In this document: positions 7,539 through 16,267 of the stretch, one piece after another
Layout of the letters: each line of letters starts with the position of its first letter
Position numbering within the stretch: position 1 is the first letter of the stretch
Source of the DNA: a virus
Virus record (IMG/VR): IMGVR_UViG_3300043640_000137
Coordinates: 1-64,000 of that record
Direction: 5' to 3' (one strand)
DNA: 64,000 nt
Made by a program: the position numbers and the translations under genes
Notes under the pieces: generated by a model
What the model was told of the DNA's origin: nothing
What the model saw: only the letters and a program-made list of their open reading frames with translations
Databases searched by the model: none

Positions 7539-8137
7539 CCGAGAACAAATGCGTCTACGCGTACACGAACCCGTCGCACCCGCGCATGGGCTACGTCGGC
7601 TTCATCAACGTCAGCACGAACGCCAAGGGTGAGTTCGTCGTCAACGCGCGCACGGAAGGCCCCGGCGACCAGGGCTCCATGGTGCTGTCGCAGAACCACG
7701 CCGAGATGATGGCGCAGGCCATTCTCAAACAGATAGCCGATCAACGAGTGGCATCGCAGGATCAACGAGCGACATCGCAGGATCAGCACACGGCTGCGGT
7801 AGCCGAGGCTGAGCGCGCCGATGATGCCGCGACGGGCATGACGGTCGAGAGCGCCGCCAAGATCATCGCCGGGCACTACGGGGCCGACTACATCGTTACG
7901 ACTCTCGACGTTGACGAGCCCGGCTTACCGGCGATCGTGTCGGCCGCGAAAGGGTTCGTCCGCAACTACTGCGATCAAGAGAGCTTCACCGCGTACCAAT
8001 GCTACCTGAACCCACCGAGGGCGTGCGAAGTGCATGGATGGTGCCCTTGGGATGATCGCTGCAAGCTCGGATGCAGCGCGCGCCGTACACTTCGCACACC
8101 GATCGGGGCGAATGCCGGCGGCGGTCCTGGGTCGTGA
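7535..8137 (+). CDS. hypothetical protein
   Basis: 200 residues. Residues 1-65 look beta-rich; about 68-84 come from a short tandem DNA repeat (7739-7786) that gives DQRVASQDQRATSQDQ; about 95-145 (MTVESAAKIIAGHYGADYIV) look like a separate alpha/beta unit; the C-terminus is Cys-rich (CEVHGWCPWDDRCKLGC). Start and stop are both coupled to neighbours. Confidence 0.55.
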   Translation: MTENKCVYAYTNPSHPRMGYVGFINVSTNAKGEFVVNARTEGPGDQGSMVLSQNHAEMMAQAILKQIADQRVASQDQRATSQDQHTAAVAEAERADDAATGMTVESAAKIIAGHYGADYIVTTLDVDEPGLPAIVSAAKGFVRNYCDQESFTAYQCYLNPPRACEVHGWCPWDDRCKLGCSARRTLRTPIGANAGGGPGS

Positions 8138-8379
8138 CGCGCATCATCTTAGCGTGTGACTGGCCTGCCATCGTCGCCGCCGGGCTCTCGGTCTGCCTAG
8201 TCGGATACTTCGCAGCGGCGTCAGTTGGGTTCACACATGCGACGGGGCGTCCCGCGCCGGCAGAGCCCCTGCCCTACTGCATTCAGACAAGCATCGGCGT
8301 CGATGACGACGGTGGCATAGTGGTCTCGCACTACTTCGACATCTGCCGGAACGACGAAGACAAGCGGAGGCCGGCATGA
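8134..8379 (+). CDS. small single-span membrane protein
   Basis: 81 residues starting at GTG 8134, which overlaps the previous stop (GTGA). About residues 11-33 form one hydrophobic helix, followed by a polar domain with two Cys. A longer in-frame start lies inside the preceding gene and has no binding site. Confidence 0.5.
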   Translation: MTRIILACDWPAIVAAGLSVCLVGYFAAASVGFTHATGRPAPAEPLPYCIQTSIGVDDDGGIVVSHYFDICRNDEDKRRPA

Positions 8380-8531
8380 GCAAGACTCGAGACGACTTCA
8401 CTATCGTCCTCCTGATCATCGTCGCGCTGGGCGTCGGCGGCGCGGTCTCGGGATGGGCGAAGCGGCTGCCGTCACCGCCGCACCAGGATGACTACCGAGC
8501 GCTCTTCGTGCCGCATGTCGTGCAGCGGTGA
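8376..8531 (+). CDS. very small membrane protein
   Basis: 51 residues, ATG overlapping the preceding stop (ATGA). Residues 9-28 (TIVLLIIVALGVGGAVSG) form one hydrophobic helix, followed by a short charged tail. With the preceding gene it makes a coupled pair of single-span proteins of unknown role. Confidence 0.5.
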   Translation: MSKTRDDFTIVLLIIVALGVGGAVSGWAKRLPSPPHQDDYRALFVPHVVQR

Positions 8532-8541
8532 AGCTAACGTC

Positions 8542-8778
8542 ATGACCTTTCTCAAAGACATCAAGCAGCGTTGGCAGATCGCGGTGGACGGCAAGCCGGT
8601 CAGCCCGGTCTTCCCTTCATGGGACGAGGCTGCGAAGTGGGTTGTCGGCCGAGGGCTCGGCACGCTCGAACCGTTGGCGGCATTGGGATCGAAGAGCGTC
8701 GTGCTCGTTCACAAGAAGCCGTTCGAGACGTGGATGGACCATGACATCGCAGCGTTCGAGCTTAGCGAGATCGTCTGA
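8542..8778 (+). CDS. hypothetical small protein
   Basis: 78 residues from ATG 8542. Upstream in-frame codons belong to the preceding gene. The pattern KQRWQIAVDGKPVSPVFPSWDEAAKWV looks like a small alpha/beta domain. No family was recognised. Confidence 0.5.
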   Translation: MTFLKDIKQRWQIAVDGKPVSPVFPSWDEAAKWVVGRGLGTLEPLAALGSKSVVLVHKKPFETWMDHDIAAFELSEIV

Positions 8779-8885
8779 TCGGCGTTCCGCCAAGCTGACG
8801 GCAGAACGTATCGTACTGATATATTTCCTACGTAGTCTCACGCACTTGAGCCGCAGGAAAAAGACTCGTTAACTAGTTAGGCGGA

Positions 8886-8945
8886 TTGACGACTTCTTTT
8901 AGACTAGCTATTGTTTGTTTTGAAAAGAGTCGTCAGTCTTTTTTG
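8886..8945 (+). promoter_or_regulatory. promoter overlapping a terminator-like hairpin
   Basis: TTGACG (8886), a 17-base spacer with TAGCTA and TATTGT (8909) make a good promoter. The arms TGACGACT (8887-8894) and AGTCGTCA (8928-8935), followed by a run of six T, also make a hairpin with the form of an intrinsic terminator. Readthrough transcription from the left could stop here while initiation from the local promoter would not form the hairpin. Confidence 0.45.
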
Positions 8946-9050
8946 GAACGGCCAAATGGTGGGGCGCAGTATGAGAGTCGTCGGGTTCCCGCAGACGTGC
9001 AAGTCTCACCATCAAGGGTACGCTCATGCCGCGCTGACGAGTATCCTGTG

Positions 9051-9458
9051 ATGCAAACAGTGATCGCGTATCCCCCGAACTTCGAGGCGATCGTCGCGGC
9101 CTTTCCGAACGCAACACAGCGCGGCGTACTATTCGCCTACGGATCGCGCATCTTTAATCCATCCGGCGTAGACATCCCGCCGCAGTTTCTCGCGCACGAG
9201 AGCGTGCATGAGCAGCAGCATTCGGATATCGGCGGTCCCGAGGGATGGTGGGATCGCTACATTGATGATGTGGAATTTCGCGCGTCGCAGGAAGTGCCCG
9301 CACATGCGCGGGAGTACCGTGTCTACTGCGATATCGAGCGAGATCGGAACCGTCGCGCGAAGGCATTACATGCGATTGCCGTGCGGCTATCAGGGCCGCT
9401 CTACGGGAAAGTCATGACCTTCGGCGAGGCTCGATCCAAATTGTTGATGGGTGCATAA
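9051..9458 (+). CDS. putative zincin-type metallopeptidase
   Basis: 135 residues from ATG 9051; a GTG lies one codon upstream. The motif HESVHEQQH at about residue 45 fits HExxH, the zinc-binding and catalytic signature of zincins, with an extra His. The C-terminus is helical and basic. It is a short form compared with secreted peptidases and has no signal peptide. Activity is inferred from the motif only. Confidence 0.5.
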   Translation: MQTVIAYPPNFEAIVAAFPNATQRGVLFAYGSRIFNPSGVDIPPQFLAHESVHEQQHSDIGGPEGWWDRYIDDVEFRASQEVPAHAREYRVYCDIERDRNRRAKALHAIAVRLSGPLYGKVMTFGEARSKLLMGA

Positions 9459-9561
9459 GAAAATGCGGCCCCGTCAACCTTCTGTTAACGATTTGGGTAT
9501 CACCCTCCTCCATAGAAAGGCTGAAGACGGGGTTAACCGGCCAGCCAGTCAGAGAGGAAGG

Positions 9562-9882
9562 TCAGTGATGACGATCGGCGAGCGAGAAATCGACGGTCTC
9601 TTTCACGGGCGGAGGCTCAAGAGCCTTTTTGAACTCCTCGACCATGATTCCGATCTGCTGCTTGAGGGCAGCCTCGATATGTTCGACGTCATCCATAGAC
9701 CAGTCGTACGCGCCGCGCGCGAGATTGCCGATCAAGCGGATGCCATCGAGCGCGCTAAGGGTGCGCCCGTTACCAATGCGCAAAAACGCTTGACGTCGGG
9801 TTTCGTTCGGCGGAGGCGGCTTGCGACCGCGCTTTCCCTTTGCGGGAGTGGGATTAGAGGCTTTGGCCTTTCGTGCTGACAT
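9562..9882 (-). CDS. small DNA-binding candidate with AT-hook-like motif
   Basis: 106 residues from ATG 9882, which has AAGGAG nine bases upstream, the best binding site nearby. An in-frame extension to 10047 has no such support. The motif KGKRGRKPPPP at about residue 16 resembles an AT-hook; the remainder is helical (MDDVEHIEAALKQQ). It is the only minus-strand gene in the rightward block, so it may be a regulator transcribed separately. Confidence 0.6.
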   Translation of the reverse strand: MSARKAKASNPTPAKGKRGRKPPPPNETRRQAFLRIGNGRTLSALDGIRLIGNLARGAYDWSMDDVEHIEAALKQQIGIMVEEFKKALEPPPVKETVDFSLADRHH

Positions 9883-10187
9883 ATGTGCTTGCTCCTTCAT
9901 CTCAGACCGTTGTTGAACAGCTACTTCCATTTGGACGACCTCATTATTAAAACCGTCCTCATCCATATAAACCAAGGACGGAAAAGACACAAGGGGAAAC
10001 ATTGTGTCATATTCGTGGATTTTCATGCCCTTTTTAATTGAAAGCACCTTCTACATTCGTTAGTGTTTACTCCTGCGCGAAAAAGAATGACAAGGCTCGT
10101 ATAAAGCCGAGAGCTAAGGACAAGGCTGTTAAAAAAAAAGCCGAGAGCTACAGACGAGGCTAATGGGTGTTAAAGGAGACCTTTTTT
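9883..10187. other. intergenic region with short direct repeats
   Basis: Contains the divergent start regions of the 106- and 113-residue genes. Near 10090 and 10120 the words ACAAGGCT ... AAAGCCGAGAGCTA are repeated about 30 bases apart, the second with a run of A, and a shorter GACGAGGCTAA follows. Each unit can form a GGCT/AGCC stem. No gene is seen. Confidence 0.45.
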
Positions 10188-10529
10188 GTGACCAAGAACA
10201 AACTTATCGTCGTTCGTAAAATGCCGGGGCTCAGCATCAAGGTCGTAGCAGAGCGATGTGACCGGCTCGAAGTCTGGATATGCAACTGCTACGTTAACGA
10301 TGAACCTTTCGATCAGCGGCAAAGCGACGACGCATGGGCGACGGCACAGAGCATGATCATGGACGCGACCATCGAGCACGGAGAAGCGGTGGTGGAGTGT
10401 GAAGACGCGCCCCGGCTGAACATCGCGACCATTCTCACGGCTATCGCTACGAGTATAGCTGTCCCAGGGCTGATGCTGGCGGCCCACTTCGCAGGCGTCG
10501 TCAACTTCTCCACGTCGCTTGTTGTCTGA
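10188..10529 (+). CDS. hypothetical membrane-anchored protein
   Basis: 113 residues from GTG 10188, nine bases after AAGGAG. Residues 1-75 look cytoplasmic; about 80-108 contain a hydrophobic helix (TAIATSIAVPGLMLAAHFAGVV) near the C-terminus, so it may be tail-anchored. No family was recognised. Confidence 0.55.
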   Translation: MTKNKLIVVRKMPGLSIKVVAERCDRLEVWICNCYVNDEPFDQRQSDDAWATAQSMIMDATIEHGEAVVECEDAPRLNIATILTAIATSIAVPGLMLAAHFAGVVNFSTSLVV

Positions 10530-10537
10530 AACGCTTT

Positions 10538-10575
10538 GAATGTAGCTTGACTGCTACATTCATTGCTTCGATAGT
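10538..10575 (+). promoter_or_regulatory. promoter whose -35 sits in the centre of an AGCTACATT palindrome
   Basis: GAATGTAGC and GCTACATTC (10538-10561) flank TTGACT (10547-10552), which has GATAGT 17 bases downstream. A dimer bound to the palindrome would cover the -35 box. It would serve the 54- and 67-residue genes. Confidence 0.6.
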
Positions 10576-10660
10576 AACTCTTGTCCGCAGTACGCGGGAG
10601 CCGGCGGGGATATGAGAGCGAATGCAGCCTCTCGCCGGCTCGTGTATCAGGAGATCGAGC

Positions 10661-10825
10661 ATGTCGCCTATGCAGCTTGTCGCCGAAGCCGACAAAGTGC
10701 TCGATCAGCACCCGACGAAGAACGCAGTCCAAGAATGGTTGATGATCGCGAGCAAGACCGGCGAGGCTTTCAAGGGCCTCGCCGACATGGTTCGCATGCG
10801 CGCGATGATCAGGGGCATCCTGTGA
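10661..10825 (+). CDS. hypothetical small helical protein
   Basis: 54 residues from ATG 10661, seven bases after AGGAG. Helical throughout (LVAEADKVLDQHPTKNAVQEW). It overlaps the next gene by GTGA. No family was recognised. Confidence 0.5.
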   Translation: MSPMQLVAEADKVLDQHPTKNAVQEWLMIASKTGEAFKGLADMVRMRAMIRGIL

Positions 10826-11025
10826 CCATCGCTTCGAAGGGGCAAGCGCCGCGGGGCCGCGGTGCGCAGGAGAACGGTCGCTTCGTCGAGGTCAACGGCA
10901 CGCTGATCGAGCGCGACGCTGGCGTTTCGATGGCCCAGCGATTTGTGCCCATCGGCAACACGGGCCGCGCTTCTCGCGAGGTCAAAGGCGCCCTTCCCGA
11001 TCACACCAGAGCCGTCATAGTTTAA
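10822..11025 (+). CDS. hypothetical small protein
   Basis: 67 residues from GTG 10822, overlapping the previous stop. Basic, Gly- and Arg-rich N-terminus, then FVEVNGTLIERDAGVS. Upstream in-frame codons are out-of-frame sequence of the 54-residue gene and were excluded. Confidence 0.45.
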   Translation: MTIASKGQAPRGRGAQENGRFVEVNGTLIERDAGVSMAQRFVPIGNTGRASREVKGALPDHTRAVIV

Positions 11026-11034
11026 AATAGCTGA

Positions 11035-11063
11035 TTGACAGCTTTAAGTAGCTGCCATATGGT
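11035..11063 (+). promoter_or_regulatory. promoter with internal AGCTTTAAGTAGCT dyad
   Basis: TTGACA (11035-11040), 17-base spacer, TATGGT (11058-11063). CAGCT-N6-AGCTG (11039-11054) fills the spacer. It precedes a leader of about 130 bases and the first genes of the structural operon. Confidence 0.65.
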
Positions 11064-11095
11064 GCGAGTCCATCGTCATCTCACCTGGGGCTGCT

Positions 11096-11114
11096 GCCGT
11101 GCGTGAGGCTGGAT
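11096..11114 (+). repeat. 19-bp leader element, copy 1
   Basis: GCCGTGCGTGAGGCTGGAT lies in the untranslated leader downstream of the promoter at 11035. An identical 19-mer lies in the leader of the major capsid gene at 20358-20376, at a comparable distance from the promoter. See the separate finding. Confidence 0.6.
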
Positions 11115-11198
11115 GTGGCCTCCTTTTTCTCTTCTCAGGTGGGCTCATCCCAAGCGGGACGCGATGGACATTGAGCCGGCTTACCAGGAGCTTCCACC

Positions 11199-11483
11199 AT
11201 GCAAGACTATATCGTTCTCGGGCTGATCGTCTTGATGTTCGTGCTCGGCGTCATCGCAGGCGTTGCGCTCGATCATTGGGCCAAGCGCACCGGCAGCGTA
11301 GCGAACACCGTCGTCACGGATGCGGAAAGCGCGGGATCGCGGTTTGTGTCCGAAGCGACGCACATCGCCACGTTGGCGTCCGTCATCAAGGCCCTCATTC
11401 CGGCGTCGCTCACCAGCGGCGTTGCGACTGCGGCGGCGGCGGTGGTCGCTCCGGTGGTCGCTCCGGCGGTCCCCAAAGCTTAA
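11199..11483 (+). CDS. membrane-anchored small protein
   Basis: 94 residues; ATG follows AGGAG at eight bases. Residues 5-26 (IVLGLIVLMFVLGVIAGVAL) form a transmembrane helix; the remainder is Ala- and Val-rich, ending in a low-complexity AAAVVAPVVAPAVPKA tail. A role at the head of the structural operon is unknown. Confidence 0.55.
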   Translation: MQDYIVLGLIVLMFVLGVIAGVALDHWAKRTGSVANTVVTDAESAGSRFVSEATHIATLASVIKALIPASLTSGVATAAAAVVAPVVAPAVPKA

Positions 11484-11507
11484 CGGCGACGAGGGGGAGC
11501 GCGGGCG

Positions 11508-12170
11508 ATGACGGGTCTATCCGATTACTCCGCGGAAGCGCAGCTTAACTGGCTGACGGGAAAGCTGGCGGTGCCAGCCTTGCCGACAGTTTACCTCGCG
11601 CTCTTCACCGCCGCCGGCACCGACGACGGCTCCGGTTTCACCGAGCCAGCGGGTGCGAGCTACGCGCGCGTAGCAACGAGCCCAGCAGACTGGTCCGCGG
11701 CGAGCGGCACCGGGCCTTCCGGCAATCAGAACGGCGGCGCGTTCGTCTTCCCCACTCCGACCGAGGATTGGGGCTCAGTGCTCGCCTTCGGCTTGTATGA
11801 CCAACAGGTCGGCGGGAACCTCCTCTTCTCGTCGTTCCTCGGCGGCTTCCGCTGGCAGCCCGCATATGTCGCGCAGGGGACGCCCGGCACGTTCAACGTG
11901 AGCGCGCACGGCTTCATCATCGGCGACAAGCTCATCTTCTCCACGGAAATTTGCGGGCACGCGCCGGCACTGAGCCAAAGCAATCTGAACGGGCTGCTGA
12001 CCGTGGCGCACGCGCCAACGGCCGACACCTTCGACGTCACGAGCGGCGGTGGCGTTGTGAACGTCAGCGCGAGCGGCGGCGGCACGGTGCTGAAGGTCGC
12101 GGTCCAGAGTGTCCTCGCAGGAATCACCGTCAGCTTCGCTGCTGGCAACCTCACGCTGCTGGCAGCGTAA
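11508..12170 (+). CDS. virion protein, minor tail/fibre type
   Basis: 220 residues. The N-terminal half (ALPTVYLALFTAAGTDDGSG ... ASYARVA) has the pattern of a widespread phage structural family in which a VYLALFT strand precedes a YARV motif, often annotated as minor tail or Gp80-like. The C-terminus (about 125-220) is a beta-rich added segment. The next gene is a shorter member of the same type. Confidence 0.55.
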   Translation: MTGLSDYSAEAQLNWLTGKLAVPALPTVYLALFTAAGTDDGSGFTEPAGASYARVATSPADWSAASGTGPSGNQNGGAFVFPTPTEDWGSVLAFGLYDQQVGGNLLFSSFLGGFRWQPAYVAQGTPGTFNVSAHGFIIGDKLIFSTEICGHAPALSQSNLNGLLTVAHAPTADTFDVTSGGGVVNVSASGGGTVLKVAVQSVLAGITVSFAAGNLTLLAA

Positions 12171-12188
12171 CGAAAGGGAGTACGGACC

Positions 12189-12623
12189 ATGAGTGGTGAA
12201 AAAGGCAACACGCTTTCGGCCTCGCTGCTGAAGCTGATTTTTCAAGCTGTGGCGATTGCGAACATCGCGGACAACGCGGCAACGAGTCCGCTGACGAACC
12301 TGTGGGTGAGCTTGCACACCGCCGATCCGGGTGCCAGCGGCAGCCAGACCACGAGCGAAGCTGCGTACACCAGCTACGCGCGGCAGAGCGTTGCGCGCTC
12401 GTCGAGTGGATGGGCGATCTCGGGCGAGACGATCACGCCTGTCGCGAACATCACCTTCCCGGCAGCGACCGGCGGCGCCGAGACCGAGAGCTTCTTCGCG
12501 ATCGGCACAGCATCGAGCGGCGCGGGCGAAATCCTATACGCCGGCCCGATCTCGCCGACCATCGTCGTCGCCTCCGGCGTGACTCCGGTCCTGACGACCG
12601 CGAGCACCGTGACGGAAGGCTAA
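12189..12623 (+). CDS. virion protein, minor tail/fibre type
   Basis: 144 residues. LWVSLHTADPG, followed by AAYTSYARQSVARSSSGW and a beta-rich C-terminus, is typical of the same phage structural family as the preceding gene. Its place among fibre-like genes suggests a virion-surface or tail component. ATG is preceded by AAGGGAG. Confidence 0.6.
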   Translation: MSGEKGNTLSASLLKLIFQAVAIANIADNAATSPLTNLWVSLHTADPGASGSQTTSEAAYTSYARQSVARSSSGWAISGETITPVANITFPAATGGAETESFFAIGTASSGAGEILYAGPISPTIVVASGVTPVLTTASTVTEG

Positions 12624-12696
12624 CTTTATCGGTCCTGCCGCATAACGCTGAACGGCGACAAGCTTTTCGTCGTCGTTCGGCGGCGGGGAGCAGCAA

Positions 12697-14274
12697 ATGA
12701 CCCTCGGCGTATCGTGGTCCAATCAGACGTCGCCGAACACGAATACGTGGCGGTCGATCGTCTACGCCGATTCGCTCGGTATCTTCTTGGCTGTCGCGGA
12801 CGGCGGCGGTGCCGGCAAGTGTATGACCTCGCCGGACGGGCTCACCTGGACGGCGCGCACGATATCATCCGACAATTGGGGCGACGTTGCCTGGATTCCC
12901 GATATCGGGCTCTTCGTCGCTGTCGGCAATCCGCAGTCGAACACGGCGGTATCGACTTCGCCGGACGGCACGACCTGGACCGTTCGCTCGGGCGCAACCG
13001 GCGCGAACGCCTCGTGTATCGCTTGGGCGCACTCACTCGGATACATGATCGTCCCGATCCGTGGTGACGCGACGCACGTTTGGAAGTCGGTAGACGGTAT
13101 CAACTGGACCAAGCCGGCAATCACCGGCACGTTCACATCGACGGCCCAGCGCATCATCTGGGACGCAGGGCGCTCGCAGTTCGTCGCGGTCAGTGATGGC
13201 GGCGTCAGCGCGACGACCGGCGTATTCACGTCGCCGGATGGCATCGCGTGGACGCCGCGGACGACGCCGGCAACATACCAACTGTTTGCGATAGCGATGA
13301 ACCCGGCGGGCGATTACGTCGCGACGGCGCTCACCGGCACCGGCCGTGCTCTGAAGTCCACCGATGGCGGCGTGACGTGGGCGTCGCATACGACGGCTGA
13401 CGAAACGGCCGAGTGGGAAGGCGTCTGCTGGGATGCCACTGACGGAGTGTGGATTGCCGTCGCCGTTGTCGCTGCGAGCGCGGCCAAGTCGATCATGACG
13501 TCGCCGGACGGTGTGACGTGGACTTCGGTTGGAAGCGTTCCAGTGAACGTCAACTGGCGCGGTGTCGTTTACTCCGCGGCGAAGAACATGGCTGTCGCGG
13601 TCGCCGAAAGCGGCACTGCGGCCCAGCGCATTGCGACCAGCACGAGCGTCACAGGGGGATCGGTCGGCTCCGTGAGCGCAGCCGCGACGGTGACAGGCCA
13701 CGGCAACGCGGTGAAGAAGTCGGTCGTCGCCGCGGCGGGGCAGGCGACGGTCGCGGGGCATAGCGGCGCAACCAAACAAGCGGTCGGCAGTGCATCGGGG
13801 CATGCGACGGCCACGGGTATCAGCAACATCGTGCACACGGGCGCGGGCCAAGTGCTGCGCCAGCCAACGGTGCAAGGCGTCAGCGCGGCGACAAAGGATT
13901 CGGTTTTCACGATCAACGGGCACGCAACGGCTCACGGTGCCGGCTTCGCGACCGAAACGGTGCAATCGGTCGGCACGGTGGCGGGACGCGCGGCAGTCAG
14001 CGGCAAGTCGAACAACGACAAGGACGCAGTAGGCGCGGCGGCAGGCCACGCGACGGTGCTGGGCGTCGGATCATCGGTGATCCATCTGAAGGGCGCCGGC
14101 CAGTTGTTCGTCCTCGGCTACGCGCAGGCGTCGTACGACATCTTCCTTCGTGCGGTCGGTCTATCGCTCGTCGCTGGCGATGAGAAGCGCGTCGCCAACG
14201 CGAGGGGCATCCCGCTCGTCAGCCTGAAGGCGCAACAGTCAAAGACGTCGCTGAAGGCGAACGTGCAGGAGTAA
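12697..14274 (+). CDS. fibre protein: beta-propeller plus 20-residue repeats
   Basis: 525 residues in two parts. Residues 1-310 hold about six repeats centred on TSPDGxTWT or KSxDGxxW, the pattern of BNR/sialidase-like beta-propellers, which in phages often bind glycans. Residues 320-475 hold about seven repeats built on VG(S/A)AAGxATVxG, the same unit as in the protein at 39575. The C-terminal 50 residues are different and may anchor the protein. A receptor- or decoration-binding role is inferred. Confidence 0.6.
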   Translation: MTLGVSWSNQTSPNTNTWRSIVYADSLGIFLAVADGGGAGKCMTSPDGLTWTARTISSDNWGDVAWIPDIGLFVAVGNPQSNTAVSTSPDGTTWTVRSGATGANASCIAWAHSLGYMIVPIRGDATHVWKSVDGINWTKPAITGTFTSTAQRIIWDAGRSQFVAVSDGGVSATTGVFTSPDGIAWTPRTTPATYQLFAIAMNPAGDYVATALTGTGRALKSTDGGVTWASHTTADETAEWEGVCWDATDGVWIAVAVVAASAAKSIMTSPDGVTWTSVGSVPVNVNWRGVVYSAAKNMAVAVAESGTAAQRIATSTSVTGGSVGSVSAAATVTGHGNAVKKSVVAAAGQATVAGHSGATKQAVGSASGHATATGISNIVHTGAGQVLRQPTVQGVSAATKDSVFTINGHATAHGAGFATETVQSVGTVAGRAAVSGKSNNDKDAVGAAAGHATVLGVGSSVIHLKGAGQLFVLGYAQASYDIFLRAVGLSLVAGDEKRVANARGIPLVSLKAQQSKTSLKANVQE

Positions 14275-14279
14275 TCGCC

Positions 14280-14627
14280 ATGGCCATGCTCAATCAAAAT
14301 TTCACGATCTTCCAGGGCGACAACAACGTCCTCGTCGAGTTCACGGTGCTGGATGACACGGGAGCAACAGTCGATGTGTCGCTCGCGTCGTTCCAGTGGG
14401 CGTTCGCGCGCTCGGCGAAGAGCCGGCCGCTTATCGAGAAGAGTACGTCGGACGACATCGCTCTGTCCGATCCGCAGAATGGCCTCATCCAGATCGCGAT
14501 GCACGCCGCCGACACGCAGAGCCTCCCGGCCGGCAGCTTTTACCACGAGCTTGTGATGTCGATCGGCGCGAAAACCGAGACAGTCGCGATCGGAACGATG
14601 ACGCTCCTCGCATCGACGATCAAATAA
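14280..14627 (+). CDS. putative baseplate/fibre accessory protein
   Basis: 115 residues beginning NQNFTIFQGDNNVLVEFTVL, with alternating beta-strands and a DDTGATVDVS turn. This resembles the N-terminal domain of BppU-like baseplate proteins. The similarity was judged by eye. Confidence 0.4.
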   Translation: MAMLNQNFTIFQGDNNVLVEFTVLDDTGATVDVSLASFQWAFARSAKSRPLIEKSTSDDIALSDPQNGLIQIAMHAADTQSLPAGSFYHELVMSIGAKTETVAIGTMTLLASTIK

Positions 14628-14643
14628 GAAAAAGGGTACGGCG

Positions 14644-16254
14644 ATGGTGAAGGTAGACCTGGATAAGCCCGGTGCGATCTTGGAGCGTCGGGTTGTGGCA
14701 GAGGGCGTGGAGGGCAAAGCCGAGTGGCATCGCGTCCGCTTCGAGGATGGAATCACCGATCGCTGGCGCCCCTGGTTCACGAGCTACGTGCCGAACAAGC
14801 CGAGCTACGAGCCGGTGTTCCTTCCGCTCCCCGGATCGCAGTGGCTCTTCCTTGAATGCCCGATATTCGAGTGCCTGTTCGAGGGGACTCGCGGACCCGG
14901 CAAAACGATATCGCTCATCCAAGACTTCGTGAAGGATGTCGGCAAGGGCTACGGGTCAGCATGGCGCGGCATCCTCTTCCGTCGCGAGTACAAAGACCTC
15001 GACGACGTGGTGAAGAAGATCAAGGACGTGCTGCCGAAGATGTTCAACCAGGACGGCAAAGAGCACGTTCGGTTTCTGCAAAGCAAATCGGAGTACATGG
15101 CCATCTGGGACAGCGGCGAAGCGCTGCTGCTGCGCCATCTCGAAACCGAATCCGATTACGACAACTATCACGGCCATGAGTACCCCTGGCTCGGCTTCGA
15201 AGAGTTGACCCAATGGGAGGACAACGCGGCGTACCTGAAGATGCAGTCGTGCTGCCGGTCGTCGAAGCCCGGTCTGCCGTGCCGCGTGCGAGCGACCACT
15301 AACCCATATGGCCCCGGCCATAATTGGGTGAAGAAGCGGTTCCACTTGCCCGAGATGCGGGGTCAGGTCGTCCACGATCCGAACGGCATGAAGCGCGTCG
15401 CGATCCACGGCACCATGTACGAGAACTTCCTGCTGCTGCATGCGACGCCAATGTACGCAGCGCAGATCATGCAATCGACGAAGAACCCTGCCGAAGCGAA
15501 GGCGTGGCTCGAAGGCGATTGGAACGTCACGTCGGGCGGCATGATCGATGACCTCTGGCGTGCTGAGATTCATATCGTGCCGAACTTCCGCATCGGATTG
15601 ATCCCGCGCGGATGGACGATCACGCGCGCGTACGATCACGGACAGTCGCATCCCTTCGCGTGCGGATGGTGGCTCGAAAGCAACGGCGAGCCCGTTATCA
15701 TGAACGACCGGCTCACGGGCAGTCAGCACGTCCTCGGGCCGGTGCGCGGCGACCTCATTCTATGGATGGAATGGTACGGCACGAGCGGCGAGCCCAATAC
15801 GGGCATCCGGCTTATGACGTCGAAGATTGCGCAGGGCATCATCGATCGCGAACGAGACGAAGGCATCGCCGGCTACGTGGCGGCGGGACCGGCCGATACG
15901 GAAATTTTCAACAAGCTGTCGGATCGCAACAGCCGATCGCCGGCCGACGACTTCAGCGACAAGGGGATCGAGTGGGAACGCGCGGACAAATCGCCGGGCT
16001 CGCGCAAGCGTGGATGGGAGATTCTGCGCACGAAGCTTCAGGGCTCGCTTCCGAGCGCAGACGGATACCGCGAGCAGCCGGGCATTTTTGTCTGCGCTCG
16101 CTGCCGGCACTGGATCGACCTCGTGCCGCCCATGCCTCGCGATATCAACGACATGGACGACGTGCCGGAGAAATACGAGGACCATTCGGCGGATATGACC
16201 CGATATCGGCTCAGTCGGGGCGGCCCGTCCGGCATGTTCCGGCGCTCCTTTTGA
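14644..16254 (+). CDS. terL: terminase large subunit
   Basis: 536 residues. This is the motor that packages DNA into the procapsid and cuts it. The ATPase domain has Walker A GTRGPGKT (residues 81-88), a Walker B-like strand ending GFEEL (about 183-187) and a coupling motif region near TTNPYGPGH (about 219). The nuclease domain starts about AYDHGQSHPF (about 329) with its first acidic residue. Length is normal. The small-subunit-like gene lies downstream of the portal instead of upstream. Confidence 0.9.
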   Translation: MVKVDLDKPGAILERRVVAEGVEGKAEWHRVRFEDGITDRWRPWFTSYVPNKPSYEPVFLPLPGSQWLFLECPIFECLFEGTRGPGKTISLIQDFVKDVGKGYGSAWRGILFRREYKDLDDVVKKIKDVLPKMFNQDGKEHVRFLQSKSEYMAIWDSGEALLLRHLETESDYDNYHGHEYPWLGFEELTQWEDNAAYLKMQSCCRSSKPGLPCRVRATTNPYGPGHNWVKKRFHLPEMRGQVVHDPNGMKRVAIHGTMYENFLLLHATPMYAAQIMQSTKNPAEAKAWLEGDWNVTSGGMIDDLWRAEIHIVPNFRIGLIPRGWTITRAYDHGQSHPFACGWWLESNGEPVIMNDRLTGSQHVLGPVRGDLILWMEWYGTSGEPNTGIRLMTSKIAQGIIDRERDEGIAGYVAAGPADTEIFNKLSDRNSRSPADDFSDKGIEWERADKSPGSRKRGWEILRTKLQGSLPSADGYREQPGIFVCARCRHWIDLVPPMPRDINDMDDVPEKYEDHSADMTRYRLSRGGPSGMFRRSF

Positions 16255-16267
16255 ACCCCTTCTAGGA

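Noticed and set aside
9451-9879. Plus-strand open frame of 142 codons
   Set aside because: Antisense to the 106-residue minus-strand gene, which has the better binding site and protein-like composition.
13033-14049. Open frame of 338 codons antisense to the propeller/fibre gene
   Set aside because: Arg/His/Cys-rich translation typical of antisense shadow; the sense strand has obvious repeats and a binding site.
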